Assembly: GCF_026210795.1 (NCBI RefSeq)
Contig: NC_089432.1
Location: 3,100,001 to 3,164,000, forward strand
DNA length: 64,000 nucleotides
Source: Rhizophagus irregularis
Taxonomy: Eukaryota; Glomeromycota; Glomeromycetes; Glomerales; Glomeraceae
Direction of reading: 5' to 3'
In this document: positions 12,800 through 23,445 of the stretch, one piece after another
Layout of the letters: the number at the start of each line of letters is the position of its first letter
How positions within the stretch are numbered: position 1 is the stretch's first letter
The notes under the pieces: generated by a model
The model's input: only the letters and a program-made list of their open reading frames with translations
What the model was told of the DNA's origin: nothing
Databases searched by the model: none
Position numbers and translations under genes: made by a program

Positions 12800-13140
12800 T
12801 CCTTTCACTGACATCTCTCCTGGACACACAAAGATTTATTATCATCCAGAAATTCTGAAAACAGAGAAGGACGTTCACAGTAAAACTGTGGCCACGAAGT
12901 GCTTCCAGTTCTCTGAATCCAAAAGTCCTCAATGAGAACAAATTATTGCATGAGAGAAGTTGAGGAAGGCACATAACTATTCCTGATTGTGGAATAGTAG
13001 ACCTCAACACTGAGAAGATCTGATCCGTATCTCTCAGCCAGGTCCGTCAGTTAACAGAGTTATCATAGATAGACCTGCCAGACTCACAAGGTTGCCGTAA
13101 CTTCCTTGATCATTGCATCCACTTGTTCACCTTCACCAGA
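12800..13140 (-). pseudogene. GC-richer coding relic, family not identified
   Basis: This block is visibly less AT-rich than its surroundings. One minus-strand frame reads plausibly across about 80 codons with a single stop (fragments L-A-E-R-Y-G-S-D-L-L-S-V-E and E-R-P-S-L-F-S-E-F-L-D-D-N-K-S). An upstream piece (G-E-G-E-Q-V-D-A-M-I-K-E-V-T) ends at a GTGAGT that could be a splice donor. I do not recognise the family. The base composition resembles the relic at 32.4 kb. Confidence 0.35.
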
Positions 13141-13229
13141 AACAAGGGAAATGGTTTAACATACCTTTAATATTGAAATTTGAAACCCAAGTATTGATTT
13201 CGCAAATGCACCTCAAGCCCTTAATTTTC

Positions 13230-13985
13230 ACTAAAAAAAAAAAAGACCTAGAAAAAAAGAAGACGGTTTCTTAAAAAAAAGGGAAGACCGAAAGAAAGAA
13301 AAACCTGAAAATGAAGACCAAAAGAAAGAGGGAGAAGTCCTAAAAAGAAAGACCGAAAAAAAAGTGAAGACAAAAAAAAGACTTAGAAAAAAAAAAGATG
13401 GTGTCTTAAAAAAAGTGAAGACCGAAAGAAAGAAAAGACCAAAAATGAAAGACAAAAAGAGGGAGAAGTCCTAAAAAGAAAGACCAAAAAAAAAAGTGAG
13501 GTCTAAAAAGAAAAGACAAGACCGAAAGAAAGAAAAAACCGAAAATGAAAGATCAAAAAAAAAGAGGGAGAGGTCCTAAAAAGAAAGACTGAAAAAAAGT
13601 GAAGTCCTAAAAAGACAAAAAAAAAGACTTAGAAAAAATAAAGATGGTGTCTTAAAAAAAGTGAAAAAAGACCAAAAATGAAAGACAAAAAGAGGGAGAA
13701 GTCCTAAAAAGAAAGACCGAAAAAAAGTGAAGTCTAAAAAGAAAAGACAAAACCGAAAGAAAGAAAAAACCGAAAATGAAAGACCAAAAAAAAGAGGGAG
13801 AAGTCCTAAAAAGAAAGACCGAAAAAAAAGTGAAGTCTAAAAAAGACAGAGAAAAAAAAAAGATGGTGTCTTAAAAAAAGTGAAGACCGAAAGAAAGAAA
13901 AAACCAAAAATAAAAGACAAAAAGAGGGAGAAGTCCTAAAAAGAAAGACTGAAAAAAAAGTGAAGTCTAAAAAGAAAAGACTAAA
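13230..13985. repeat. purine-rich minisatellite
   Basis: About 750 bases of degenerate tandem repeat built from AAGACC, GAAAGAAAG, GGGAGAAGTCC and TAAAAAGAAAG modules. These recur as a higher-order unit of roughly 100-200 bases, and one strand is almost pure A and G. ORFs here are low-complexity artefacts. Confidence 0.8.
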
Positions 13986-15661
13986 GAAATAATAAAGAGG
14001 AAGTAGGGTCTTTTATATATTTTTTTTGTTATCTGAATACCAAAAGATTCAAATCAAATCGGAATGACTCATAACTTATTTGGAATGACTCATGTACTTT
14101 CAGATTTTTCTGAAACGCGAAAAACAATCTGATTAATAAGCTCAGAAGCTCAGATACGTGTAAATCACATAATTACCTGTCTTGATCACAATACTTACGA
14201 GCAGATATTGTTTATTGTTATTTTTACATAATACGAAATAAAATAAATAAAAAAATGATATAATTTTAAAAATCATGATCTAAGTATCTGTAATAAATGG
14301 GTTTTCATATTCTTTGGAATTTCAGAATTTCAAAATAAAAAAAAAATAAATTGTGATTTTTGTGATTGTTCAATAACAATAAAATAATAACAATACCTTA
14401 CAGCAGGGTCATGCTAAATTTGCCCGCAGTCAACCTAATCAAATTTATAAATGAATAATATAAATAATATAAGAAGGACTGAAGAGTAAAATAGAAGAAA
14501 GAAAGGGAAAAAAAGAAACTAGGACCACCATCTACCGCGTTGGACTAGAAATTAAAAAAGGAAACCATTATGTTTTATTACTACTAAGTGTAAGACTGAT
14601 TTCCATCATATTTATAGTATTTCAGGAATATGTAAATTTATACATGTGTCCAAAAGCAATAATGAAGTTCCTAGTTCAGAAAATAGAAGAATGTTTTACT
14701 TTAAGATTCGTAATATTGAATTTCAGTGGTATATATAGTTTTAAATGTAAAGATAATTTTAGTTTATATAAAAAATTTGGTTATTCGCAATGTATCGATC
14801 GTGAATTAGAGGCATTAGATTCTTCAGAGATTGCATAAACCTAATTTCATCTTGTATTTATACTAAATATTTTCTGGTTGAAAATTACAAAGAAAACGTA
14901 CAATTACTTGAAGGTAATAATTAAATTTTAAAATTTTACAAATCTGTTATTACATTATATACAATAAAATTTATTTTTTTTTTAATTTTTCTAGTTTATA
15001 ACCTAGGAAAAATGAAATTAGATACTATTACAATAAGGGTCAAAAATAGTCAGGATAAACTTATAAGAAAGTATAATAGAAATAATTTCTCGATCAGTAA
15101 GAACAAGCAACTATTCTGCTTTACACGAGAGCTTCAATCTGTCAAGTAAGTAATTCATGTATATTGCACATTAAATCTCGTATAAAAGTATTAAATAACT
15201 AAAATTTAATATGTTTATTTCTTAAGGTTATACTTTATGGAAAATGGTTTGGAAGCCACATCAAAGAAATTTGATAGCATTGAAAAAATTCACTTATTAG
15301 AATTCATTGAAGAAGATAAGAAACTAGTTGTAGTGGGTAGTATCTAAAAAGAGAAAAAACTGAAAATCATAATCTGGGACATGTATAATAATTTTAGAGA
15401 TATTGAAACAGCGATGGAATTAAAGAAAGATCTTGAGAAAGATAATCTTGATAATCTTACTACTCTTGCTACTCATCTAGCCAGAACTTCAGGAAATATT
15501 TTCCAAATTGATAATGATAAAAAAGTTTCATCGGTCCTTAAAGAGGTTAAAAAAAAAGAGGAAGAAGAGAAAAAGGAAAAATTAAATAAGGCTATAAGTC
15601 TAGAAAATGAATTACTTAAAAAATATGGTAAAAAATCAAATAGACAACCAGATATTAGTCA

Positions 15662-16294
15662 TAGGGATGGCAACGGTCACGGTCATTAACCGATTATGAC
15701 CGGTCATGACCGTGACCGATATCGGTCGGTCAAGACTTCTGACCGACCGTTTGACCGACCGTTTGACCGACCATTTGACCGATAACGTTTTCTCAACGTT
15801 TTTATTAGGGCAATTAAAAAAATGTACGAATTTTTAATTGTTTTAATAGAAAACGTTGCGAAAACGTTTTTTATTAATAATTTAATAAAAAAAAACGTTT
15901 TTCGCAAACGTTTTAATTATTTTAACAAAAAACGTTGCGAAAACGTTTTTTATTAGTAATTTAATTAAAAAAAGACGTTTTTGCAACGTTTTTTAATTAT
16001 TTTAACAAAAAACGTTGCGAAAACGTTTTTTATTAGTAATTAAATTAAAAAAACGTTTTTCGCAACGTTTTTTTAATTATGTTTTATTAAAAAAAAAGTT
16101 TTCGCACGTTTTTTAAATTGCCCTAATAAAAACGTTGCGAAAACGTTATCGGTCAAACGGTCGGTCAAACGGTCGGTCAAGCGGTCGGTCAAACGGTCAG
16201 CCATAGCGGTCGGTCAGAACGGTCGGTCGGTCAAAGGTTCTTGACCGGTTATGACCGACCGATGACCGACCATGACCGACCGTTGCCATCCCTA
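15662..16294. mobile_element. 633-bp hAT-like MITE with long inverted termini
   Basis: Begins TAGGGATGGCAACGGTC and ends with its reverse complement. It is flanked by the exact 8-bp duplication ATTAGTCA (15654-15661 and 16295-16302), as expected of hAT transposition. The arms carry GACCG/CGGTC repeats in inverted orientation. The middle (about 15790-16145) has tandem, self-complementary units around AACGTTGCGAAAACG, so the whole element can fold back. It has no coding capacity. A second copy of this family lies at 33.05 kb and a decayed one at 25.6 kb. Confidence 0.9.
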
Positions 16295-16371
16295 ATTAGT
16301 CACATTGTACATTACGAGAAAAAAGTTAATTTCGGACCAATAGTTACCGACAAAGAACCATGGGTGTCAAG

Positions 16372-19300
16372 TAGGGATGGGGAAGTTCCCAAAATGAGCG
16401 GTTCGAACCCAGTTTAGAATCAAGAACCGAACCGGACCTGAGAACCGGTTCGATTCTCTAGAACTGAACCCTCCGGTCTGAACCATTCGGTTCGGTTCGG
16501 TTCGATTTGTTAATACATGTGCCGATCAATAATTTGATCATAAACATATGGGCCGATTTGGCTCATATCACTAATAAATAAAAGTGATAAATGTGAATTT
16601 GATCGACATGTCAATATACAAAAATAGTGAAAATAGTGATAATATCAAATAATGCATGATGACGTATATTTTGATTTTGCTTTTAAGCCAATTGTCAAAG
16701 ACTTCGCACGCTTGCAAAACTTGATTTCTCAATGTCAAAACCTGTCGGGAATTGGTTTGGAATTGGTTTTTTTTGGAAGGAATTTATTTTTTTTGGAAAT
16801 GGTAAGTGGTATTGTAAAATTATTTAATAGAAAGGTTATTTGGTAAAATGGCAAAAATAACTCTTATTGCGTTAGAAAAAAACAAAAATAATACGTTCCC
16901 ATATATTTATTAGAAACATTAAAGCTTTTAAAAAAAATCTTTTTATTATTGTAATTTTAATTCTTATTTATTTTATTACAGGTTTTTTTGGACGTTCTGT
17001 GTTATTTTATTTACTACCTTGATGAGATTATGTACCATATCTTTAAAGAGTTATAGCTATAGATAAACATGCTGAGTTTAGATAATTTTTGTATTATAAG
17101 AAAGAGTCTTGTTTGTCCTCTTAGAATATTAAAAATTATTTAAATTGGATTATAGGAAGCTTGGATAATAATTTTTGAGCATATTATAACATTTATTTAT
17201 AGTTTTCGTGATTTCTTGGTCTCCTGTTATTCATTTTGAACAATTTTACTTTATAAAAATAGATATAATGATTGTTTTCAAGTGGTTTATAAAATAATTC
17301 TATTTATTATGAAATTTGTGTGATTAAAATTATAAAATTTTTTTTCTTTGAATTCTTTTAACGAAATTTTTTTAAAGTTCGTATTTATTGATCACTACGC
17401 ACGTGAAATTTGACCAATAAACGGACTTTAGCTATGGTGATAAATGTGACAATGATCGACAACCCACAGGTGACATAATTGAAGTGAGACAAATCGGCCC
17501 ATATGATTTATTATAGTTATCCTATAAAAAATTTTATCCGTTATTTCTGTAAAAATTCTGTAAAAATGAGCCTTTTACGGATCCAATGATCCATTCACTG
17601 AAAATGTAAATAACTCGATAAATTCCGGGATATAAGGTTATTATTACGTTATTTTGTATCACGCCGGAATTACATAAAATCGAACAATATGTAAGTAATG
17701 TAAATCTTATAGTTTATTTGATTACATAATCATTATATTTACGTTGATCCGATACATACTTTATTATATTTTTGCTATATATTTTTATATGTATTCGTTA
17801 TTAATAAATATAACACTAAATAAATAATTTTAAATAATTTATAAAAACATTTGAGTATTTGAACTTAATTTATGAAATTAATTCTATCATACGTACAAAC
17901 AGTACAAAAAATTATATAAAAATATCTATAAAAATATAAACGGAATTATCCGTGAGAAATTGATTTTATCATGAAGATTGAATTCTAACTATGACAAAAT
18001 TCCGGATCATAATTCACAAAAAAGTAAAAATTGATAATATATATTAATATAAACAATGTGATGTTTAACCTAAAAAAGAATCTACTTTCCTTGTGTAATA
18101 GCCGATAACTGGATTATTCATAAATAAATACTGATGATCTAAGAATAATATTCTCTTTTCGGAATGGATGTTCTGAAAGAATGTCAAGCGATGAAGAATT
18201 CAACCCCGACCAAGAAAATCTAGAAGAATATGACACTGAAGAGTGGAAAGGTTCTGAGGAGCAAATTTGTTCAGAACTTAGTGATTTGGACATATCAAAT
18301 ACGTTAGGAAGTACTGTATGATTATACTTTGATAAGAACCCATCATACGCACCAGGCTATAATGTCTGTAAAAAGTGTTCATATAGATATAAAATAACAA
18401 CGGGTGTTAGTACTTTACGAAAACATCTTAATAAACACCAATTACGAGCACCTATGAAGAAATATCAAGTCTTGACTAAAAAAGGCATTCCTTTCAACTA
18501 TGATGAACAAAAAATTCACGATAAATACCTTACCAATTGGTTGATATGTGATCTCCAGCCCTTTACTACCGGAACAAATATTGCACAAGAAATAAAGCGT
18601 ACCTTGGAGGAGTTCAATATTTTTGATAGAATTATCACGCTCACAACAGATAATGAGTCCACTATGATAGTTTGTGGAAGAGAGATAGCTTTAACTATAG
18701 AAGATGAAATTTCTTCCATGACTTTTTCTCATTGCCGATGCGCCGCGCATGTCCTAAATTTGGGCGTACAGGAAGGATTAAAACTTATTGATGATTCTGT
18801 TAAAAAAGCGCGTAAACTTATGAAGAGTATCAAAAATTCAACTCGCTTGTGTGATGAGCTTCATCTCCTATGTGATTTAAAGAATATGAAATACCTTAAA
18901 CCTCTTATTGATATAGTTACTCGCTGGAACTCGACCTTTTATATGCTAAGACGGTTGGAAGTACTTAAACCAGCATTAGTCTTACTGGTAGCTGATAATC
19001 GATCAATCAGTATCTATTATCCAAATGATGATGACTGGATTGCTATCAAAGTAAATAAAAACATTTAAATAATAAAATAATTTTTATTCAATTTTCTAAT
19101 ATTACTTCCTTTACCTTTAAACTAGGATACACTCTTACTTCTTGAACCCCTGGAAAGAGCTACCAAGTATTTATCTGCATCTTCCTATCCAACTATAGGA
19201 GAAACTCATTTTATTTTTTCAGGAATCCAAGCACATTTAATAAAATATATAGAAAAGGAAACTTTTACTCAACGTGATATGGCATCTTCAATATATAGGA

Positions 19301-20358
19301 AAATTCGACAATATTGGATGATTATGGACGAATCTTCAATAATTTCTGCAATTGTAGACCCTCGAAATAAACTTACAGTCTTCCCAGAAGAATCAAGGTT
19401 GAATGCTCTCAGGCATATCCAAGACATATACAAGATTTACAAAGAGCAATTCACACCTATGAATATAGTGCAATATGCTTCTAATAGCAAACGCCAGTAT
19501 TTTTTACTACTCCAACAAGAAAATGAAGTAGACCGAATTAATGAAGAAATGTTTACTTCAACAATAGAATTGGAAGAACTGGATCATTATCTCCAATTAC
19601 CAGTTGATGTGGGAACTGACCCTCTTATGTGGTGGCAAGCGCATTATAATGAATTTCCAGTTTTATGTAATATTGCGCGAGATTTTCTCCCTATTCAAGC
19701 AACTAGCGTTGCATCAGAGCAAGCATTTTCGGTTGCTGGAAACACAATTACTAAAACCCGAAATCGTTTGTTACCAGAGACAGCAAGAGCATGTCTGTGT
19801 GTGAAAAGTTGGATGGATAAGGGTTTGATTGAATAATAATTAGTAATTTTTATATTGAATAATGCTTAAAAAAAAACATTATATTAATAAATAATGGAAA
19901 GAACAATATAATTGTATATTTGTATTCTTGGGAGGTGTGATTTAGGTTTTAGTGAGAAAAAGGTTATAAAAAACTTTTTCTTTTTAATTGTTGAAGTACA
20001 TTTACAGTAATTTTATTAATACTGCAATAAACGTTTTAATTTTAGCTTTATACATTTTTCTCAAAAAAAAAATTCGCGTTTATTTAATATTCAATTATTT
20101 ATAAAGTGCACAAAAGAAACTAACCTTAAAAAATTAAAATCAAGGTTTCGCATACACTAGAGACCAATTAAACTGCGATATTAACAAACAAGTTGTGGCT
20201 TGTCAGATGATCAGATGACATACCGTTAATTATTTAAAATTCAAACTGACCTGAAGAACTGAACCGCTCAGAACCACTTTTTTGAACGAACTGGTTCAAA
20301 ACCGGTTAAACCGCTTTGCAGAACCAGAACCGAACTGATAGAACCGTCCCCATCCCTA
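16372..20358 (+). mobile_element. 3,987-bp hAT-family transposon
   Basis: The left end is TAGGGATGGGGAAGTTCC and the right end is the reverse complement of TAGGGATGGGGACGGTTC. An exact 8-bp target duplication GTGTCAAG sits at 16364-16371 and 20359-20366. Subterminal GGTTC/GAACC motifs are repeated at both ends (16400-16505 and 20250-20345), like hAT transposase binding sites. The 1.8 kb before the transposase has no clear gene and holds a 16-bp inverted pair (16545-16560 and 17490-17505). The transposase at 18181-19836 reads toward the right end. The sharp TSD and near-intact ORF suggest a fairly recent insertion. Confidence 0.93.
18181..19836 (+). pseudogene. hAT transposase with BED finger, one nonsense codon
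   Basis: Two exons, 18181-19050 and 19126-19836 (GTAAAT..CTAG intron), encode about 526 residues. After an acidic N-terminus there is a BED zinc finger (C-K-K-C ... H-L-N-K-H, residues about 62-83). The RNase H-like core begins near T-T-D-N and includes the C-R-C-A-A-H-V-L-N-L and R-W-N-S-T motifs. The C-terminal hAT dimerisation region has W-W, R-D-F-L-P-I-Q-A-T-S-V-A-S-E-Q-A-F-S and R-N-R-L. The frame is open except for TGA at 18319-18321, exactly where BED fingers have a conserved Trp before L-Y-F. A single TGG-to-TGA change would explain it. Translation could restart at the ATG at 18454, but without the finger. The family role is cut-and-paste transposition of this element. Confidence 0.88.
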
Positions 20359-22361
20359 GTGTCAAGTGATTACGAAAGAAATTCTTATTGCCTTTATCAT
20401 AACCAAAAAGGGACAGAAGTAGAAACTTTACAACTTATTGTTGGTAGGTCCACTGTTCAAATTTGGCATCAAATCCAAGATGGTAATAAAAACAAAGATA
20501 GTCTTCCTAACGAAGGAAAACCATTTCTTGAATATATATGGATAAATGGTATTCCTGTAAATCAAGAAAGAGAAAAGACAAGAATACGGATTGAAGAATT
20601 TAAATATAGTAGTAAATTAAATGATTTTAAATTAAATGATTTTTGTTTGAAAGTTTATTGGTATGAAAAAGTTTCAAAGGACAGGAGTAAAGATGAACTA
20701 GATAACTCAAAATAGAAAAAGATGATATTGAAATTATTAGAATGGAAAAGGAGAGAACGGAAAAGAAAAAAGGTAGCGAAGTGATACTGTAATTGAAATG
20801 GAAAAAATTATTCGACAGCAAGATATTTTTGATAAAGCTAGTGCAGTTAGACATATGTGTAAAGCATTGGAATTTATTAATAAACGTAAGAAATTTCTTG
20901 TAAATTACACTAAAGAACATTTCATAAGTGCTTACTATTTATTTTACGAATTCGATATATTTCTTAACAAAAAACTGGATTAACATATTTTCCTACTTTT
21001 TTTTTAATTGTATAATATGGAGATTTATCAAATAACGCAATGTTATGAAAAATTTGGTTCTTGGTAATTGTGATCATTTGATAAAATTTATATTATTTGG
21101 AAATGATGATGATGTTAATAAAGCCAATAAGTTACATATACCAAAAAAACATTTTGGAAAAAGAAGGAGGCTAAAATTCACAACACCAAAGAGCATGAAA
21201 TAAAGAATGTTTTGGAATTAGCAATCTATTATTGTATAAGCAAGTATTGATTAATTAATAATTTTTAAGCATTATCGGTTATATATCATTAAGTGGATTA
21301 ATTAATTATTTTTTATTTTTACAATTTAGGTCGTGAAATTAAAGGTACTATTATTGTTGTTACCTTTTGGAATATTATTCTAGACATGCAACAGATTATG
21401 CAAGTTGGATGAGTACTGTTTCTAAGATGCTTCCTCTATTATTTAAATACAATTATGGTTCATTATTTTAATTCTTTTAAGATTTGGAAAGGATTCGATT
21501 TACATGTAATTTTTTTATTTATAGATGATTATATCAGAAAATTGTTTTGTAAAAGAATGTTTTGCAAATCAAAATTACCTTTCAATACAAAAACACAATA
21601 TTATTATTCCAGTAAAATATCAAGAAAGGAATAGTTAAATTTAGAGCGTTTGAAGTCAATTTACCTTCTAACAAAATTAAATGGTACAGTATGATTTGGG
21701 AAACATACAAATCTATTACGAATACAATATATAAAAAATTAGAAGACTTGGTCAATAAAGATGTTGAAAGCCACCATTAGCTTTACGAGTAGTTCCACTT
21801 CCTGAATTTACTATAAACAATCGTGCTTCACAACAGAATAAACTGGGGAGAGGTTATTTTATTTTAAATCTTTTTTTGTCCTTATTCATACCACGATGGT
21901 ACAGCATTAGTTGGAAAGAAAAGAATAAGTTGAGCCCCTTTGCTAGTGTTCAACTATCTTTGACAAATTTCAAGTTTTTTGCATTCTTTTTATTTTTAAT
22001 ATACTAATTTTTAGCTAAAATCCAACTCAAAAAACAAAAAGCATTTGAAAAAATATTTTAATAAAGTAAATAAACACTTAGAGACTGACAAGAAGTTATA
22101 TATTCAATATTTAGTTTGAAGATTATTTTGTATAAATACGATGTTACATTTTACCTGGAATTTTCAAATTTAACCAATTTTAGGTCAGAATTAAGAAAAT
22201 TTCAGCCAGAATTATGGATTTGAAAATCATTAATTTAGACAATTAAACAAGTTTAGATTGATTTTAAACTTTACAAATGTATTATATATTGGAAGAGGGT
22301 GCTATTGACCATAATAAAGTGAATTAGGAGATTACATGAGCAATGATCGCTATTTGGATAT

Positions 22362-22412
22362 TTCGGCTAACTACACTATTATTTAAAAAAAGTGTATTTA
22401 GCCAAAAATATT
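22362..22412. repeat. imperfect hairpin (TTGGCTAA..TACACT)
   Basis: A TTCGGCTAACTACACT arm is followed after about 14 bases by AGTGTATTTAGCCAAAA, its near reverse complement. The same TTTGGCTAACTACAC sequence recurs at about 22511-22526. Perhaps the remains of a small palindromic element. Confidence 0.4.
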
Positions 22413-23279
22413 CAGCCAAAAATAGTAGATGTTGACCCAATAAAATATTTAAGATCAACATGAATTTTTTTCAGCTGGGTGTTGTTAGCCGAAAATTTAC
22501 TCTGAATTTTTTGGCTAACTACACCATTATACTAAAGATCATAGATGAAAAAACATTATTATTATTAAGTTAAATTACCTCATGAATAATTTGATGTTGT
22601 CAAAGATTTTAATGCGAATTGTTTTCTGTTTTTTACAAATTTGCACGATAAATTTTTGTAAAACCTCCGGTACCATATTGTTAAATTGTAATTGTTTGTA
22701 TTCATAAAATTTGAAATATTCTTTATTGACAGCTTAACCCATTCATTTGTATACTCTGTATCTTGCATTTTGATATTATTATCAATAAATATCAAACATA
22801 TTGAATAATAACAGGTTTGACGAAAAATAAAAAAACCAATGAAAAGTTGCACATCATCATATACAATGACGTCATGAGATTTGTTTATGGAATGATTTTT
22901 GTTCAAGGTCGAACGCCGATTTCTAAATATTACGCAAAAAATTTATCGTTATATCGATAAAGTAATCTATTTTTTTAATATAAAATAATCTGGATGTTGC
23001 GTAATATAATCTTCCTTGGTTTAATCTTCGTATAGATAAATTTGCAATTTATATCTAAAAAAACTCTGACGAATCAAACATTGATCCAACAATAAACATA
23101 CTAAAAGAAGGTAAATACGTTATGATTAGGTAATTAAAAGCTACAATATAATCATATTTGATATTGTTGCGTGTTGATATCATTTATACTTATATAAAAA
23201 GCTTGTACAACAAAAAAATAATATTTATACAGTCTTTTTCTTTTTTTTTTAATACACCCATCTCTTTCACTCCTCCTTT

Positions 23280-23445
23280 AGACACAACTAAATACTTTTT
23301 TTATAAATACTTTCTTTTCAATTAAATATCTAATTAGTACCTTTTTTTACGTGCAAATAAATACCTTTTTTTTCACACGTGAATAAATACTTTTTTTCTC
23401 ACACGTATATAAATACTTTTTTTTCATGCGTAAATAAATATTAAG
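23280..23445. repeat. tandem repeat, ~30-bp unit
   Basis: About five degenerate copies of a unit with AAATACTTTTTTT followed by CACACGTG-like sequence and AATA. The last three are the clearest. Confidence 0.6.

Larger units (their letters stand above)
14644..22005 (+). pseudogene. large multi-exon gene broken by two hAT-type insertions
   Basis: Scattered in-order coding pieces form one eroded gene. 14644-14838 is an N-terminal part. 15000-15145 and 15230-15350 flank an intron and include K-L-Y-F-M-E-N-G-L-E-like sequence and L-E-F-I-E-E-D-K-K-L. 15381-15661 and 16295-16371 are separated by the 633-bp MITE, and 20359-20715 resumes exactly after the 3,987-bp hAT element. Removing both elements and one copy of each target duplication gives a continuous frame through D-I-S-H-I-V-H-Y-E and E-P-W-V-S-S-D-Y-E. 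Later pieces lie near 20815-20983, 21045-21140, 21340-21480 (Y-Y-S-R-H-A-T-D-Y-A), 21540-21775 and 21771-22005 (L-R-V-V-P-L-P-E-F-T), with stops and frameshifts between them. From memory it resembles a large Glomeromycotina family with a beta-propeller-like N-terminus and a C-terminal ion-transport-like region, but no channel domain is readable here. Confidence 0.65.

Noticed and set aside
13231-13455. Minus-strand ORF of 74 codons, Phe-rich and membrane-like
   Set aside because: Complement of the purine minisatellite; no real hydrophobic helix pattern.
16395-16410. GGTTCGAACCC-like string resembling a tRNA T-loop
   Set aside because: It is part of the GGTTC subterminal repeats of the hAT element; no cloverleaf can be drawn around it. 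No convincing tRNA was found anywhere in the window.
22580-22906. Minus-strand ORF of 108 codons
   Set aside because: Asn/Ile/Phe-rich composition as expected from random AT-rich DNA; no motif.
23280-23445. CRISPR-like spaced repeats
   Set aside because: Units are degenerate and contiguous, with no unique spacers, and the organism is a eukaryote.
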